Below, piece after piece: positions 54,649-62,524 of a stretch of 64,000 nt of DNA. The first letter of the stretch is position 1; each line of letters opens with the position of its first letter. The translations under genes and the position numbers were made by a program. The notes beneath the pieces were generated by a model. That model did not search any database, was not told where the DNA came from, and saw only the letters and a program-made list of their open reading frames with translations. Source of the stretch: Nesterenkonia halophila (GTDB taxonomy: Bacteria > Actinomycetota > Actinomycetes > Actinomycetales > Micrococcaceae); contig NZ_WIAX01000001.1 of NCBI RefSeq assembly GCF_009467795.1, positions 124,001-188,000 on the forward strand, in the 5' to 3' direction.

Positions 54649-54654
54649 AGCGTA
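54649..54654 (-). promoter_or_regulatory. leaderless -10 box of thyA-folA
   Basis: On the minus strand TACGCT, GGTGTC, then GTG. Confidence 0.55.
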
Positions 54655-54742
54655 CCGGTCCGGAAGCCGCAGGCGACGCGGGCGCCGGCGGGGACGACGG
54701 CGACGCCGGCCGCAACGAGTCTGCGCGCTCGCGCCCCGCGGC

Positions 54743-55078
54743 TCAGCTCACCGGCGCCTGGAAGCGTCGGTACTCGGGATGCCGATGCAGGTAGTCGTCG
54801 ATGTAGCTGCACTCGGAGAGGAAGCGGGCGTCCTGCGCGGCCAGGTGGTCCAGCAGCAGCGTGACCAGGCTGCGGGCGTAGCCCTTCCGGCCGTGGGCAG
54901 GGCTGATGATCGTGTGCTGCAGCCGGGTGACCTGCTGGCCGCCGATCGTCTCTTCGGCGAAGCCGACGAATCCGATGAAGGTGTCGACGCCGTCGAGCGT
55001 GTCCCAGAGCTCGGCCCGGCCGCGGTCGGCGTCGAGATGCATCCGCGCCGTCGGGTGGACGTTCTTCTTCTGCTCCAT
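54743..55078 (-). CDS. small GNAT-fold acetyltransferase (YjdJ/Gtn-like)
   Basis: A 111-residue protein of the short GNAT type: strand pair FIGFVGFAE, then [26 protein letters not shown] with the acetyl-CoA loop, and a C-terminal [19 protein letters not shown], which is typical of this subfamily. Substrate unknown. TAGTCT lies 7 nt before the ATG (55086-55091), leaderless type. Confidence 0.82.
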   Translation of the reverse strand: MEQKKNVHPTARMHLDADRGRAELWDTLDGVDTFIGFVGFAEETIGGQQVTRLQHTIISPAHGRKGYARSLVTLLLDHLAAQDARFLSECSYIDDYLHRHPEYRRFQAPVS

Positions 55079-55085
55079 GACCAGG

Positions 55086-55091
55086 AGACTA
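55086..55091 (-). promoter_or_regulatory. leaderless -10 box of the small GNAT gene
   Basis: On the minus strand TAGTCT, CCTGGTC, then ATG. Confidence 0.55.
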
Positions 55092-55154
55092 CCGTCACAG
55101 TCGGCGGCTGTCAGCGGTCGACGTCGCAGGTCCGCGCGTCGCGGAGGCCGCGGC

Positions 55155-56321
55155 TCAGTCGTCGAACGGGTCGTGGACCTCGACCGCGACGATCGTGCCC
55201 GAACGGTCCACCGCCTGCTGGGCGACGAGCACCGCGCCCGGGCGCAGATACGGGTCCTCGGCGGGCAGCGCCTCGAGCAGCTCGGGGTCGCGGATCCAGT
55301 CCCGCAGCTCCTCGAGCACCGTCGGCAGCACGGGCCGGTGGGTGCACATCAGCAGCGGCTGCAGCGCCTCCAGCGACTTGCGGGTGCGGTTCCGCGGCTT
55401 CTGCGGCTTCTCCAGCGCCCGCTTCTCGGTGAGCGAGTCGCGGTACTTCAGCCGGTGGCGGTGGCGCTTCACGTAGGGGGCGACGGTCTCCACACAGCGC
55501 TTCCACGGGCTGGACTCCAGCATCCGGGGCCGCCAGGCGGTCAGCAGCCGCTCGACGGCCTTGGCCTGGCGCTTGCCGGTGGCCGCCAGCGGACGCTTGC
55601 CCTCGGCTTTGGACCAGGAGGCGCGCGGCTTGGCCTTGGCGTGGCGCAGCACGATGAACGGGGAAGTGCGCAGCCGCATCTCCTCGTGGAGCCGCTCCAG
55701 CTCGTCCAGCGGCTGGCGGTCGGTGTCGTTGCTCAGCATCTCGCGGGCCTGCGGGACGGCGACCCAGCGGACCTCGTCGGTCTCCTCGGCGTCGGGCTTG
55801 GGCTTGCCCTCGGTGACCTGGGCCGCCCAGTACCAGACCTCCTTGGACTTCATCCTGCCGCTCTTGCCGACCATGTAGCGGGTGATCGGCAGCGGCATGC
55901 CCAGGCGCACCTTCAGCCCGATCTCCTCATGGACCTCGCGCACTGCGCACTCCGGCAGCGTCTCGCCGGGGTCGAGCTTGCCCTTGGGGAAGGACCAGTC
56001 GTCGTAGCGCGGCCGGTGGATCAGCAGCACTTCCAGCGCGCCGCGGTTCAGCCGCCAGCACAGGGCGCCGGCGGCGAGCACCGCGGCGTCGTGGCCGTCG
56101 TCGGCGCAGGTCGTGGTGCGCCGGCGCGGCACGCGGGTCATCAGCTCTGCCGGCTCTGCTGACTCTGTCGCCGCTGTCGGCTCGGCCGGCGTCGCCCCGG
56201 TGCCGTTCGTCGAGGGGGCGGCGACGGCGGCGTCCGGCACGGAGCGCGCCGAGGCGCCCGCGCGCGCGTCGTCGGCGATGTCGGGAACGGCGTCGTCGAG
56301 GCTGCGGTCTGTGGTGTTCAC
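55155..56321 (-). CDS. MutT1-like protein: Nudix hydrolase fused to a histidine phosphatase
   Basis: A 388-residue two-domain protein resembling mycobacterial MutT1, which clears oxidised nucleotides and Ap4A. The N-terminal 75 residues are Ala/Thr-rich. The Nudix domain (about 80-210) has the complete box GETLPECAVREVHEEIGL. The histidine-phosphatase domain (about 220-380) has VLRHAKA, ESSPWKRCVETV and a late His in MCTHRPVL. The GTG start is uncertain, as no good ribosome site or -10 is seen. Confidence 0.87.
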   Translation of the reverse strand: MNTTDRSLDDAVPDIADDARAGASARSVPDAAVAAPSTNGTGATPAEPTAATESAEPAELMTRVPRRRTTTCADDGHDAAVLAAGALCWRLNRGALEVLLIHRPRYDDWSFPKGKLDPGETLPECAVREVHEEIGLKVRLGMPLPITRYMVGKSGRMKSKEVWYWAAQVTEGKPKPDAEETDEVRWVAVPQAREMLSNDTDRQPLDELERLHEEMRLRTSPFIVLRHAKAKPRASWSKAEGKRPLAATGKRQAKAVERLLTAWRPRMLESSPWKRCVETVAPYVKRHRHRLKYRDSLTEKRALEKPQKPRNRTRKSLEALQPLLMCTHRPVLPTVLEELRDWIRDPELLEALPAEDPYLRPGAVLVAQQAVDRSGTIVAVEVHDPFDD

Positions 56322-56402
56322 GTCGGTGATGATCCTCGGGAGCTGCTCGGCGGTGCGGCGTTCAGGCGGGGTCTGCGGGGTCCCTGGGAGACCCGGCGAG
56401 GG

Positions 56403-57530
56403 TCAGGAGGAGACGTCGCCGTCGGCGTCGCCGGCGGGGGCGTACATGGTGTCGACGTCCCAGCGGGCGAAGCCCAGCGCGGTGTAGAGCTGCACCGCCG
56501 GGGTGTTGTCGGCGTCGGTGTAGAGCATGATCGCCCCCAGCCCGCGCGAGCGCAGATGCTCGATGCCGGCCAGCGTCAGCACGCGGCCCAGCCCGCGGCC
56601 GCGGGCCTCGGGGGCCACGCCGACGACGTAGACCTCGCCGACGGGCTCGTGGCGGCCCTCGGAGGGATCGGCGGGGTGGACTTTGGTCCAGTGGAAGCCC
56701 AGCAGCCGCCCGTCCTCCTCGGCGAGCAGGAAGCCGGCGGGATCGAACCAGTCCTCGGCCATCCGGGCCTCGAGGTCCTCGCGGGTCAGCCGCCCCTGCT
56801 CGGGGTGGTCGGCGAAGGCCGCCGCATTGACGCGGAGCCAGACCTCCTCATCGCGGCCGGGCTCGAAGGCGCGGATCTGCACGCCCGCCGGAGCGTCCGG
56901 CACGGTGATCTCCTGCGGGGCGGTCAGCCGCATCCGCCACAGTTCGCGCACCGGGCGCCAGGCGAAGCGGGAGGCCAGCCGCACGGCGGCCTCGTGCTCG
57001 CCGTGCGCCCAGGCTCGGCGCGTCCGTCCGGCGGCCGGGGCGAGGGCGTCGGCGGCTAGGGTGTCGGCCAGCCGGCCGCCGACGCCGTGCTGGCGGCAAT
57101 TCGGCCGGACCACCATCTCCAGCACATCGGGGGTCTCCGCGTCGCCGCGGACGACGACGCCGGCGCCGGCGAGCAGCGGCCCCGCGCTCGCGTCCTCGGC
57201 CCCTTCATCTGCCGCCTCGTCAGCGGGCTCCCCGGTGGTCTCGGGTCCGCCCTCGCCGGCCGGCCAGGCCCAGGCGACGGCGAGGCGCAGCGGGGATCCG
57301 TCCGCGCCGGCCGCGCCGGCCTTCTCCAGCTCGATCAGCGTCTGCTCCGAGAAGGGCGGATTGCCGTCGGCCTCCTCGGCGGTGCGCGCCAGCTCCTCCA
57401 GCGCGCGGACCAGGTCGGGACCCGGGGCGGCGGAGCGGGGCTCCACTGTGATCTCGGCCGGGGCCCCCGGGGCGCTCCCTGCGGGGGATCCCGTCGGGGC
57501 GGGGGTGCTCGTCGTGTCCTCGGAGCTCAT
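56403..57530 (-). CDS. mshD: mycothiol synthase
   Basis: Acetylates Cys-GlcN-Ins, the last step of mycothiol synthesis. The 375 residues hold two GNAT domains: a degenerate N-terminal one (about 95-195, RPNCRQHGVGGRLAD) and an active C-terminal one (about 220-365: VYVVGVAPEARGRGLGRVL, LYTDADNTPAVQLYTALGF). An acidic, Ala/Pro-rich insertion lies near 115-140. The ATG at residue 23 of the longest frame is chosen because TACAGT lies 6 nt upstream. It neighbours glnR as in mycobacteria. Confidence 0.92.
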   Translation of the reverse strand: MSSEDTTSTPAPTGSPAGSAPGAPAEITVEPRSAAPGPDLVRALEELARTAEEADGNPPFSEQTLIELEKAGAAGADGSPLRLAVAWAWPAGEGGPETTGEPADEAADEGAEDASAGPLLAGAGVVVRGDAETPDVLEMVVRPNCRQHGVGGRLADTLAADALAPAAGRTRRAWAHGEHEAAVRLASRFAWRPVRELWRMRLTAPQEITVPDAPAGVQIRAFEPGRDEEVWLRVNAAAFADHPEQGRLTREDLEARMAEDWFDPAGFLLAEEDGRLLGFHWTKVHPADPSEGRHEPVGEVYVVGVAPEARGRGLGRVLTLAGIEHLRSRGLGAIMLYTDADNTPAVQLYTALGFARWDVDTMYAPAGDADGDVSS

Positions 57531-57536
57531 GGCTCT

Positions 57537-57542
57537 ACTGTA
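57537..57542 (-). promoter_or_regulatory. leaderless -10 box of mshD
   Basis: On the minus strand TACAGT, AGAGCC, then ATG; decides the start over the longer frame. Confidence 0.55.
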
Positions 57543-57668
57543 TCGGAGCGGAACCACCCGCGGGGCCCGCCTCCGGCGTGGTCGAGCTCGGGGCATCCCC
57601 GGGGCGGGGCGGCGTCGGAGCAGAGGCGGGAGCAGGAGGTGGGGGCAGGCGCCGGACCAGGCGTCAGG

Positions 57669-58379
57669 TCAGGCGCGCGGCTCGTCCTCGCTCGCGGCGT
57701 CCTCGCCGTCCTCCGGCTCCTGGTCGGCGCGGGAGACCACCAGGCGGTAGCCGACGTTGCGGACGGTGCCGATCAGCGACTCGTGGTCGGGTCCCAGCTT
57801 CGCGCGCAGCCGACGGATGTGGACGTCGACGGTGCGGGTGCCGCCGAAGTAGTCGTAGCCCCAGACCTCGTGCAGCAGGCGGTCCCGGGTGAAGACGTGG
57901 CCGGGATGCAGCGCCAGATGCTTGAGCAGCTCGAACTCCTTGTAGGTGAGATTGAGCAGCCGGCCGTCGATGGTGGCCATATAGGTGGTCTCGTCGATGG
58001 TGATCCCGCCGGCGCGGATCTCGTCGGCGTGGCCCTCCTCGGCGGCCTCGACGGCGCCCATCCGGATGCGCGCGTCGATCTCCCCGGGGCCGGCCTCGGC
58101 GAGCACGAAGTCGTCGACCTGCCAGCTCTCGTTCAGCGCGGGGAGCCCCGATTCGGCGACGACGGCGACCACCGGGGCGGCCGTCGACTGCCGCACCAGC
58201 TGGCAGAGCGAGCGGGCGTGGGCGAGCTCGGTGCGTGCGTCGACCAGAGTGATGTCCGCGCGGGGAGCGCGCACGATGCTCGAGGCCTCGGCGGGGAATA
58301 CCCGGACCCGGTGGGTGAGCAGCTCCAGCGACGGCAGGGCGTCCTCGGGGGTGTCGGTGAGCAGCAGCACCTGGGCCAT
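57669..58379 (-). CDS. glnR: GlnR-type nitrogen regulator, atypical OmpR-family response regulator
   Basis: A 236-residue regulator. The receiver-like part (1-110) lacks the usual acidic pair but keeps D47 in ADITLVDART, as in GlnR proteins that act without phosphorylation. The OmpR winged helix (about 125-220) matches Streptomyces GlnR closely: YKEFELLKHLALHPGHVFTR, EVWGYDYFGGTRTVDVH and HESLIGTVRNVGYRL. It would activate or repress ammonium and glutamine genes. An acidic tail of about 18 residues ends the protein. GGGGAG precedes the ATG. Confidence 0.92.
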   Translation of the reverse strand: MAQVLLLTDTPEDALPSLELLTHRVRVFPAEASSIVRAPRADITLVDARTELAHARSLCQLVRQSTAAPVVAVVAESGLPALNESWQVDDFVLAEAGPGEIDARIRMGAVEAAEEGHADEIRAGGITIDETTYMATIDGRLLNLTYKEFELLKHLALHPGHVFTRDRLLHEVWGYDYFGGTRTVDVHIRRLRAKLGPDHESLIGTVRNVGYRLVVSRADQEPEDGEDAASEDEPRA

Positions 58380-58534
58380 CCGTGGTCTCCCCTGTCCTCG
58401 CGTCGTCTCCTCGGCCGGAGGGCGGCGACATCACGGGCCGGCGGGCCTGGCGCCGTCGTGCCGCACGGATCGAGTATAGCCGCGCCGCCGCCGGACCGAG
58501 CCGCGTCGCGTCGGCTCTGGCAGGATGGTCTGCT

Positions 58535-59374
58535 GTGAAACACCTCCCCGTGGCCCTCTCCGGCCTGCTCTCCGCGGCGGCGCTGCTGGCCTCCTCCTTC
58601 GCCGGCGCGTCGGTGCTCGCGGCGGTGGTCTGCCTGATGTGCCTCGTCGTCTCGCTGGGCTGGCCGCAGCTGATGGGCGTGGCCGCGCGCCGCTCGCTCG
58701 TGGCGGTCATCCTGGGCGCCGGCGTCGTCGCCGCGCTCGGCGCGGCCGTCGTCTCGGCGGTCGAGTCGCTGTTCTTCTGGTCCTCGGTGGCGCTGGCCTT
58801 CGGAGTGATGGCCATCTTCGTCATCCAGGTCGTCCGCGGCACCGGACGTCCCCACCGGATCGAGTCGACGATCGGCGCTTCCTCCGGCGTGGTGGTGACG
58901 ACGACGGCGGCCGGCTGGGTGGCCGGGCTGCGGTATCCCGCCGAGCTGGTCGGCGTCGGCGGCGACCGCGCCGGACTGGTGCTCATCCGCAGCCCGCTGC
59001 CCTACGAGGACTGGGGCGTGCTCGGCGTCACCGGCGCCTCCGGCGAGCTGACCGTCGTCGGCCTGGCCGCGCTGGCGCTCTGCGTCGCGGTGCTGCTGGC
59101 CTGCCTGCCGCTGCGCGATCTCCTCGCAGTGCCGCTGATCATCCTGGGCACGGCGGCCGCCGCTCTCGGAGTCGGCCTGGCCTGGGGCGAACTGACCGCG
59201 CTCTTCTCCGTGGTGCTCGGACTGGCGGCCGGACTGCTGGTCTCGGCGATGCGGCGGCTGCTGCTGCACCGCGGCGCGCCCGCCGGGCGGATGGCCGCGT
59301 TCGCCGTCGGCACCGCCCCGGTGGCGGTGATGGGCGCGCTGGTCTTCTTCGCCGAGCGCCTGCTGCTGGTCTGA
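58535..59374 (+). CDS. integral membrane protein of unknown function
   Basis: A 279-residue protein with about eight hydrophobic segments and only short loops. One larger loop near 108-150 contains RGTGRPHRIESTIGAS and GLRYPAEL. No family motif is recognised, though hydrophobic proteins of this sort commonly lie next to glnR in actinobacteria. The GTG is preceded by CAGGAT 8 nt upstream and no ribosome site. It is divergent from glnR. Confidence 0.75.
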   Translation: MKHLPVALSGLLSAAALLASSFAGASVLAAVVCLMCLVVSLGWPQLMGVAARRSLVAVILGAGVVAALGAAVVSAVESLFFWSSVALAFGVMAIFVIQVVRGTGRPHRIESTIGASSGVVVTTTAAGWVAGLRYPAELVGVGGDRAGLVLIRSPLPYEDWGVLGVTGASGELTVVGLAALALCVAVLLACLPLRDLLAVPLIILGTAAAALGVGLAWGELTALFSVVLGLAAGLLVSAMRRLLLHRGAPAGRMAAFAVGTAPVAVMGALVFFAERLLLV

Positions 59375-59405
59375 CGCACGTCTGACGACGGCGCAGCCGA
59401 CCCGG

Positions 59406-59411
59406 TAGACT
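59406..59411 (+). promoter_or_regulatory. leaderless -10 box of the 44-residue peptide gene
   Basis: TAGACT, CGCGGAC, then ATG; no ribosome site. Confidence 0.6.
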
Positions 59412-59418
59412 CGCGGAC

Positions 59419-59553
59419 ATGGACATCGCACTGCAGAACGTCTCGCTGCTGGGACTGGAGATCTTCTTCATCGGCCTGCTCGTGCTGGTGGCTCTGGTCA
59501 TCGCCGGCATCTCGCTGACCGTGATCACCCGCCTGTACAAGGGACAGCGCTGA
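59419..59553 (+). CDS. 44-residue single-span membrane peptide
   Basis: Encodes MDIALQNVSLLGLEIFF, a long hydrophobic run to about residue 37 and a basic end RLYKGQR. One membrane helix with a positively charged C-terminus is predicted. The gene is well placed: TAGACT 7 nt before the ATG, and the next gene starts 3 bp after its stop. The function is unknown. Confidence 0.7.
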   Translation: MDIALQNVSLLGLEIFFIGLLVLVALVIAGISLTVITRLYKGQR

Positions 59554-59556
59554 CCC

Positions 59557-60183
59557 GTGGCACCGATGGAGCTCCCCACCGACATCACCCCTGAGCTGGC
59601 GCCGCTGTACTGGCTGCTCGGCCGCTGGGAGGGGCAGGGGCGCCTCGGCGCCGGCGAGGAGTCGGACCCGATCTTCACCCAGCGGGTCACCTTCCGCGAC
59701 TCCGGGCTGGAGTTCGTCGAGTACCGCGCGCAGAGCTGGCTCTCCGACGCGGACGGCACGCGACTGCGCCCGCTGAGCGTGGAGACCGGCTTCTGGTCGC
59801 TGCATCGCCCGCGCGCCGACGCCGACGTCGGCCCCGGACTGGACCCCGCCGACGTGGTCCCGGCCTATAAGACCGCCTCCGACGTCGAGGAGCTGGCCGT
59901 CGACGACGGCACCTATCCGATCACGGCGACGATCGCGCATCCGGGAAGCCTCACCGAGCTGTACACCGGGCGCATCAAGGGCCCGCAGCTGCAGCTGGCC
60001 ACCGACGGCGTGATGCGCGGCGAGCATGCGGCGGAATACAGCGGGGCCACCCGCATGTTCGGGCTGGTGAACGGCCAGCTCTTCTGGCGCTGGGATCTGC
60101 AGACCGTCGACGGCGAGACCGTCCCGCACGCCTCGGCGGTGCTGGACCGCATCGCCTCCGCCTCGGAGGTCGACGGCGTCTGA
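59557..60183 (+). CDS. FABP-like / nitrobindin family protein
   Basis: A 208-residue beta-barrel protein. The family signature GRWEGQG is near residue 22, and a C-terminal His in PHASAVLDR matches the heme ligand of nitrobindins, which bind ferric heme and nitric oxide or isomerise peroxynitrite. The GTG start follows AAGGGA at the end of the preceding peptide gene; an ATG three codons in is an alternative. The order near glnR and mshD resembles the mycobacterial region with Rv0813c. Confidence 0.87.
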   Translation: MAPMELPTDITPELAPLYWLLGRWEGQGRLGAGEESDPIFTQRVTFRDSGLEFVEYRAQSWLSDADGTRLRPLSVETGFWSLHRPRADADVGPGLDPADVVPAYKTASDVEELAVDDGTYPITATIAHPGSLTELYTGRIKGPQLQLATDGVMRGEHAAEYSGATRMFGLVNGQLFWRWDLQTVDGETVPHASAVLDRIASASEVDGV

Positions 60184-60265
60184 TCCCGACGCCGCGCGTC
60201 GGCGTCCCGTCAGGATGCCCGGCGCCGGATCCGCTGGCGACGAGCCCACGACGTCAGGAGCGCTG

Positions 60266-61570
60266 GTGACCGACACCGAGACCCCGCCGACCGACCCCGC
60301 CGGGGAGCATGCCGAGGAGCACGTCGGCGACCGGCCCGGCCAGGAGCGCTCGCCGCTGCTGGACCGCCGCGGCGCCGTCGCCGCCGAGGCCGAGGACGCC
60401 GCCGTCGCGGCCCACTACGGCGACCCGGTGCGCGAGCAGCGTCGGCTGGAGGCCGGTCAGGCCGTCGTCGACCTCTCCCACCGCTCGGTGGTGACCGTCT
60501 CCGGCCCGGACCGGCTGTCCTGGCTGACCACGCTCTCCTCGCAGCAGGTCTCCTCGCTGGCCCCCGGCGAGTCCACCGAGCTGCTGCTGCTCGACCTCTC
60601 CGGACGCATCGAGCACGACGCCGCCGTCGTCGACGACGGCGCCACGACCTGGCTGATCACCGAGAACACCCACGGCGGCGTGCTCGCCGCGTGGCTGGAG
60701 TCGATGAAGTTCATGCTCCAGGTCGAGATCGTCGACCGCACCGGCGACTGTGCGGTGCTCGGCTCCGTGGCCGCGCCGCCCGAGGAGCTGCCCGGCGAGG
60801 TCGTCCGCTGGCAGGACCCGTGGCCGCGGCTGGGGCCCGGAGCGGCCAGCTACGCCGCTGTCGAGGAGGCCGAGCACCCCGGGGCGGGCTGGTCCTGGCA
60901 TCTGACGGTCGTCGCCCTCGAGCAGCTCGCCGCCGGCGTCGAGGCCCTGGAGACCGGAGCCGCCTGGAGCCTGGCCGGCGTCCACGCCGCCGAGGCGCTG
61001 CGCGTGGCCGCCTGGCGTCCGCGGCTGGCCCGCGAGGTCGATGAGAAGGCCATCCCGCACGAGCTGGACCTCATCCGCACGGCGGTGCATCTGGCCAAGG
61101 GCTGCTACCGCGGCCAGGAGACCGTCGCCCGCGTGCACAACCTGGGCCATCCGCCGCGCCGGCTGGTCTTCCTGCAGCTCGACGGCAGCGAGCACACGCT
61201 GCCGGCGGTCGGCTCGGACGTGCTCGCCCCGCGCGGGGCGACGGATCCGGAGACGCTCGCCGGAGAACGGTCGGTGGGCCGGGTGACCTCCACGGCGCGG
61301 CACCACGAGATGGGGCCGATCGCGCTGGCGCTGGTCAAGCGCCGGGTCGACCCCGAGGCGCAGCTGGTCGTCCGCGATCCGAACCGCTCGTCCGCGGCGG
61401 AGCAGGGCGACGAGGCGTCGGATCGCGTCGAGACGGCCGAGGGCGCGGAGGCCGGGGAGGATCCTGCGCCGAGCTTCTACGCTGCCGCCCAGGAGATGAT
61501 CGTGAAGCCCGACGCCGGCCAGGTGGTGGGCCGCCCGACGGGCGACTTCGTGCGCCCGCCGCGCCGCTGA
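60266..61570 (+). CDS. ygfZ: folate-binding YgfZ/GcvT-like protein
   Basis: A 434-residue protein of the YgfZ family, which uses folate to support iron-sulfur cluster enzymes. The diagnostic motif KGCYRGQE is present, followed by VARVHNLGHPPRRLV. The N-terminal 40 residues and a segment near 375-405 are acidic low complexity. CAGGAG lies 5 nt before the GTG. It may function with the aconitase and other Fe-S proteins of this window. Confidence 0.9.
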   Translation: MTDTETPPTDPAGEHAEEHVGDRPGQERSPLLDRRGAVAAEAEDAAVAAHYGDPVREQRRLEAGQAVVDLSHRSVVTVSGPDRLSWLTTLSSQQVSSLAPGESTELLLLDLSGRIEHDAAVVDDGATTWLITENTHGGVLAAWLESMKFMLQVEIVDRTGDCAVLGSVAAPPEELPGEVVRWQDPWPRLGPGAASYAAVEEAEHPGAGWSWHLTVVALEQLAAGVEALETGAAWSLAGVHAAEALRVAAWRPRLAREVDEKAIPHELDLIRTAVHLAKGCYRGQETVARVHNLGHPPRRLVFLQLDGSEHTLPAVGSDVLAPRGATDPETLAGERSVGRVTSTARHHEMGPIALALVKRRVDPEAQLVVRDPNRSSAAEQGDEASDRVETAEGAEAGEDPAPSFYAAAQEMIVKPDAGQVVGRPTGDFVRPPRR

Positions 61571-61618
61571 GCAGGCCCCGCCCCCAGCCCCCGCCGCCGG
61601 CGACTATGTCCCGGCTGC

Positions 61619-61678
61619 GATGACTCCGTGGGATGGGTGGGAATGCGCGCGCATTCCCACCCATCCCACGGAGTCATC
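61619..61678. repeat. 60-bp palindromic repeat, copy B (perfect)
   Basis: A perfect palindrome: bases 61619-61648 are the exact reverse complement of 61649-61678. It begins GATGACTCCGTGG and has GCGCGC at the centre. It lies between the convergent ygfZ and GNAT genes. Confidence 0.95.
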
Positions 61679-61697
61679 CTGTCGGTGGGCGCGGCTG

Positions 61698-62417
61698 TCA
61701 GGTCAGCGTGACCGTGGTGCGGGCGCCGATGTCGACGAAGCCCAGCGCGTGGGCCAGCCGACGGGAGGCCGGGGCCTCCACTGCGGCCCGCCATTGCGGG
61801 ACCAGTCCGTCGACGAAGGCCTCCTCCACGGCGACGGCGCCGACGTGGGCGGCCAGCCCCCGGCCGCGATGCGCCGGGGCGGTGAGCACCCCCAGCTCGC
61901 CGAGCAGCATCTGCTGCACGCGGCGTCCGGCAGCGGTCAGCGGGGTCCCGTCGGACTCGTCGACCAGCGTCGCGGCCCACTCGGCCGCGGGCAGCCCGGA
62001 GGCGGCGACGTCGTCGGCCGGGGAGTCCTCCAGGAGCGCGTGCACCGGCTCCGGCTCGAAGGAGATCGCGCCGGAGGCCACCGGCGAGGGCGGCACCTCG
62101 GGCGGCTCCTCGCTGCACAGCAGGAAGGTCTCGCCGGCGATGCGCGCGCCGGGGTGCTCGGCGGCGGCCAGCGCCAGCAGGCGGGTCTCGTCGGCCAGCT
62201 GCTCGTCGGGCACGGAGCGGGCGCGGTCGAGCAGCGGTTCCGGTCCGGAGAGCACGGCCCGGTCGAAGAGCCGCGTGAAGGAGAGGGACGCGGCGTCGTC
62301 GTCGACGACCTCGAGGCGCAGCCCCGGGTCGCCGCGCTCGAGGTCGAAGTCGTCGAGCTGCAGGGTGCGCGCCCAGGCCAGGCGGATGATCTGGCGGGTG
62401 TGCTCGGTCAGCGGCAT
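61698..62417 (-). CDS. GNAT-family N-acetyltransferase
   Basis: A 239-residue protein whose C-terminal half is a GNAT domain: MLLGELGVLTAPAHRGRGLAAHVGAVA (acetyl-CoA loop RGRGLA) and ASRRLAHALGFVDIG. The N-terminal half is variable and acidic. The ATG at residue 10 of the longest frame is chosen; GGAGGT lies just before it and TAGGGT lies 7 nt upstream, so either initiation mode is possible. Substrate unknown. Confidence 0.78.
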   Translation of the reverse strand: MPLTEHTRQIIRLAWARTLQLDDFDLERGDPGLRLEVVDDDAASLSFTRLFDRAVLSGPEPLLDRARSVPDEQLADETRLLALAAAEHPGARIAGETFLLCSEEPPEVPPSPVASGAISFEPEPVHALLEDSPADDVAASGLPAAEWAATLVDESDGTPLTAAGRRVQQMLLGELGVLTAPAHRGRGLAAHVGAVAVEEAFVDGLVPQWRAAVEAPASRRLAHALGFVDIGARTTVTLT

Positions 62418-62446
62418 GACCTCCACCCTACGCGTCCGACGCACAG

Positions 62447-62506
62447 GATGACTCCGTGGAAAGTGTGGGAACGCGCGCGCATTCCCGCACGACCCACGGA
62501 GTCATC
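62447..62506. repeat. 60-bp palindromic repeat, copy C
   Basis: Arms 62447-62476 and 62477-62506 pair at 25 of 30 positions. The outer 13 bp are identical to copy B. The changes cluster at arm positions 14-16, 20 and 26. It lies 18 bp past the pfkA stop on the minus strand. Confidence 0.9.
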
Positions 62507-62524
62507 GCAGCGGGGGATCGGGCC

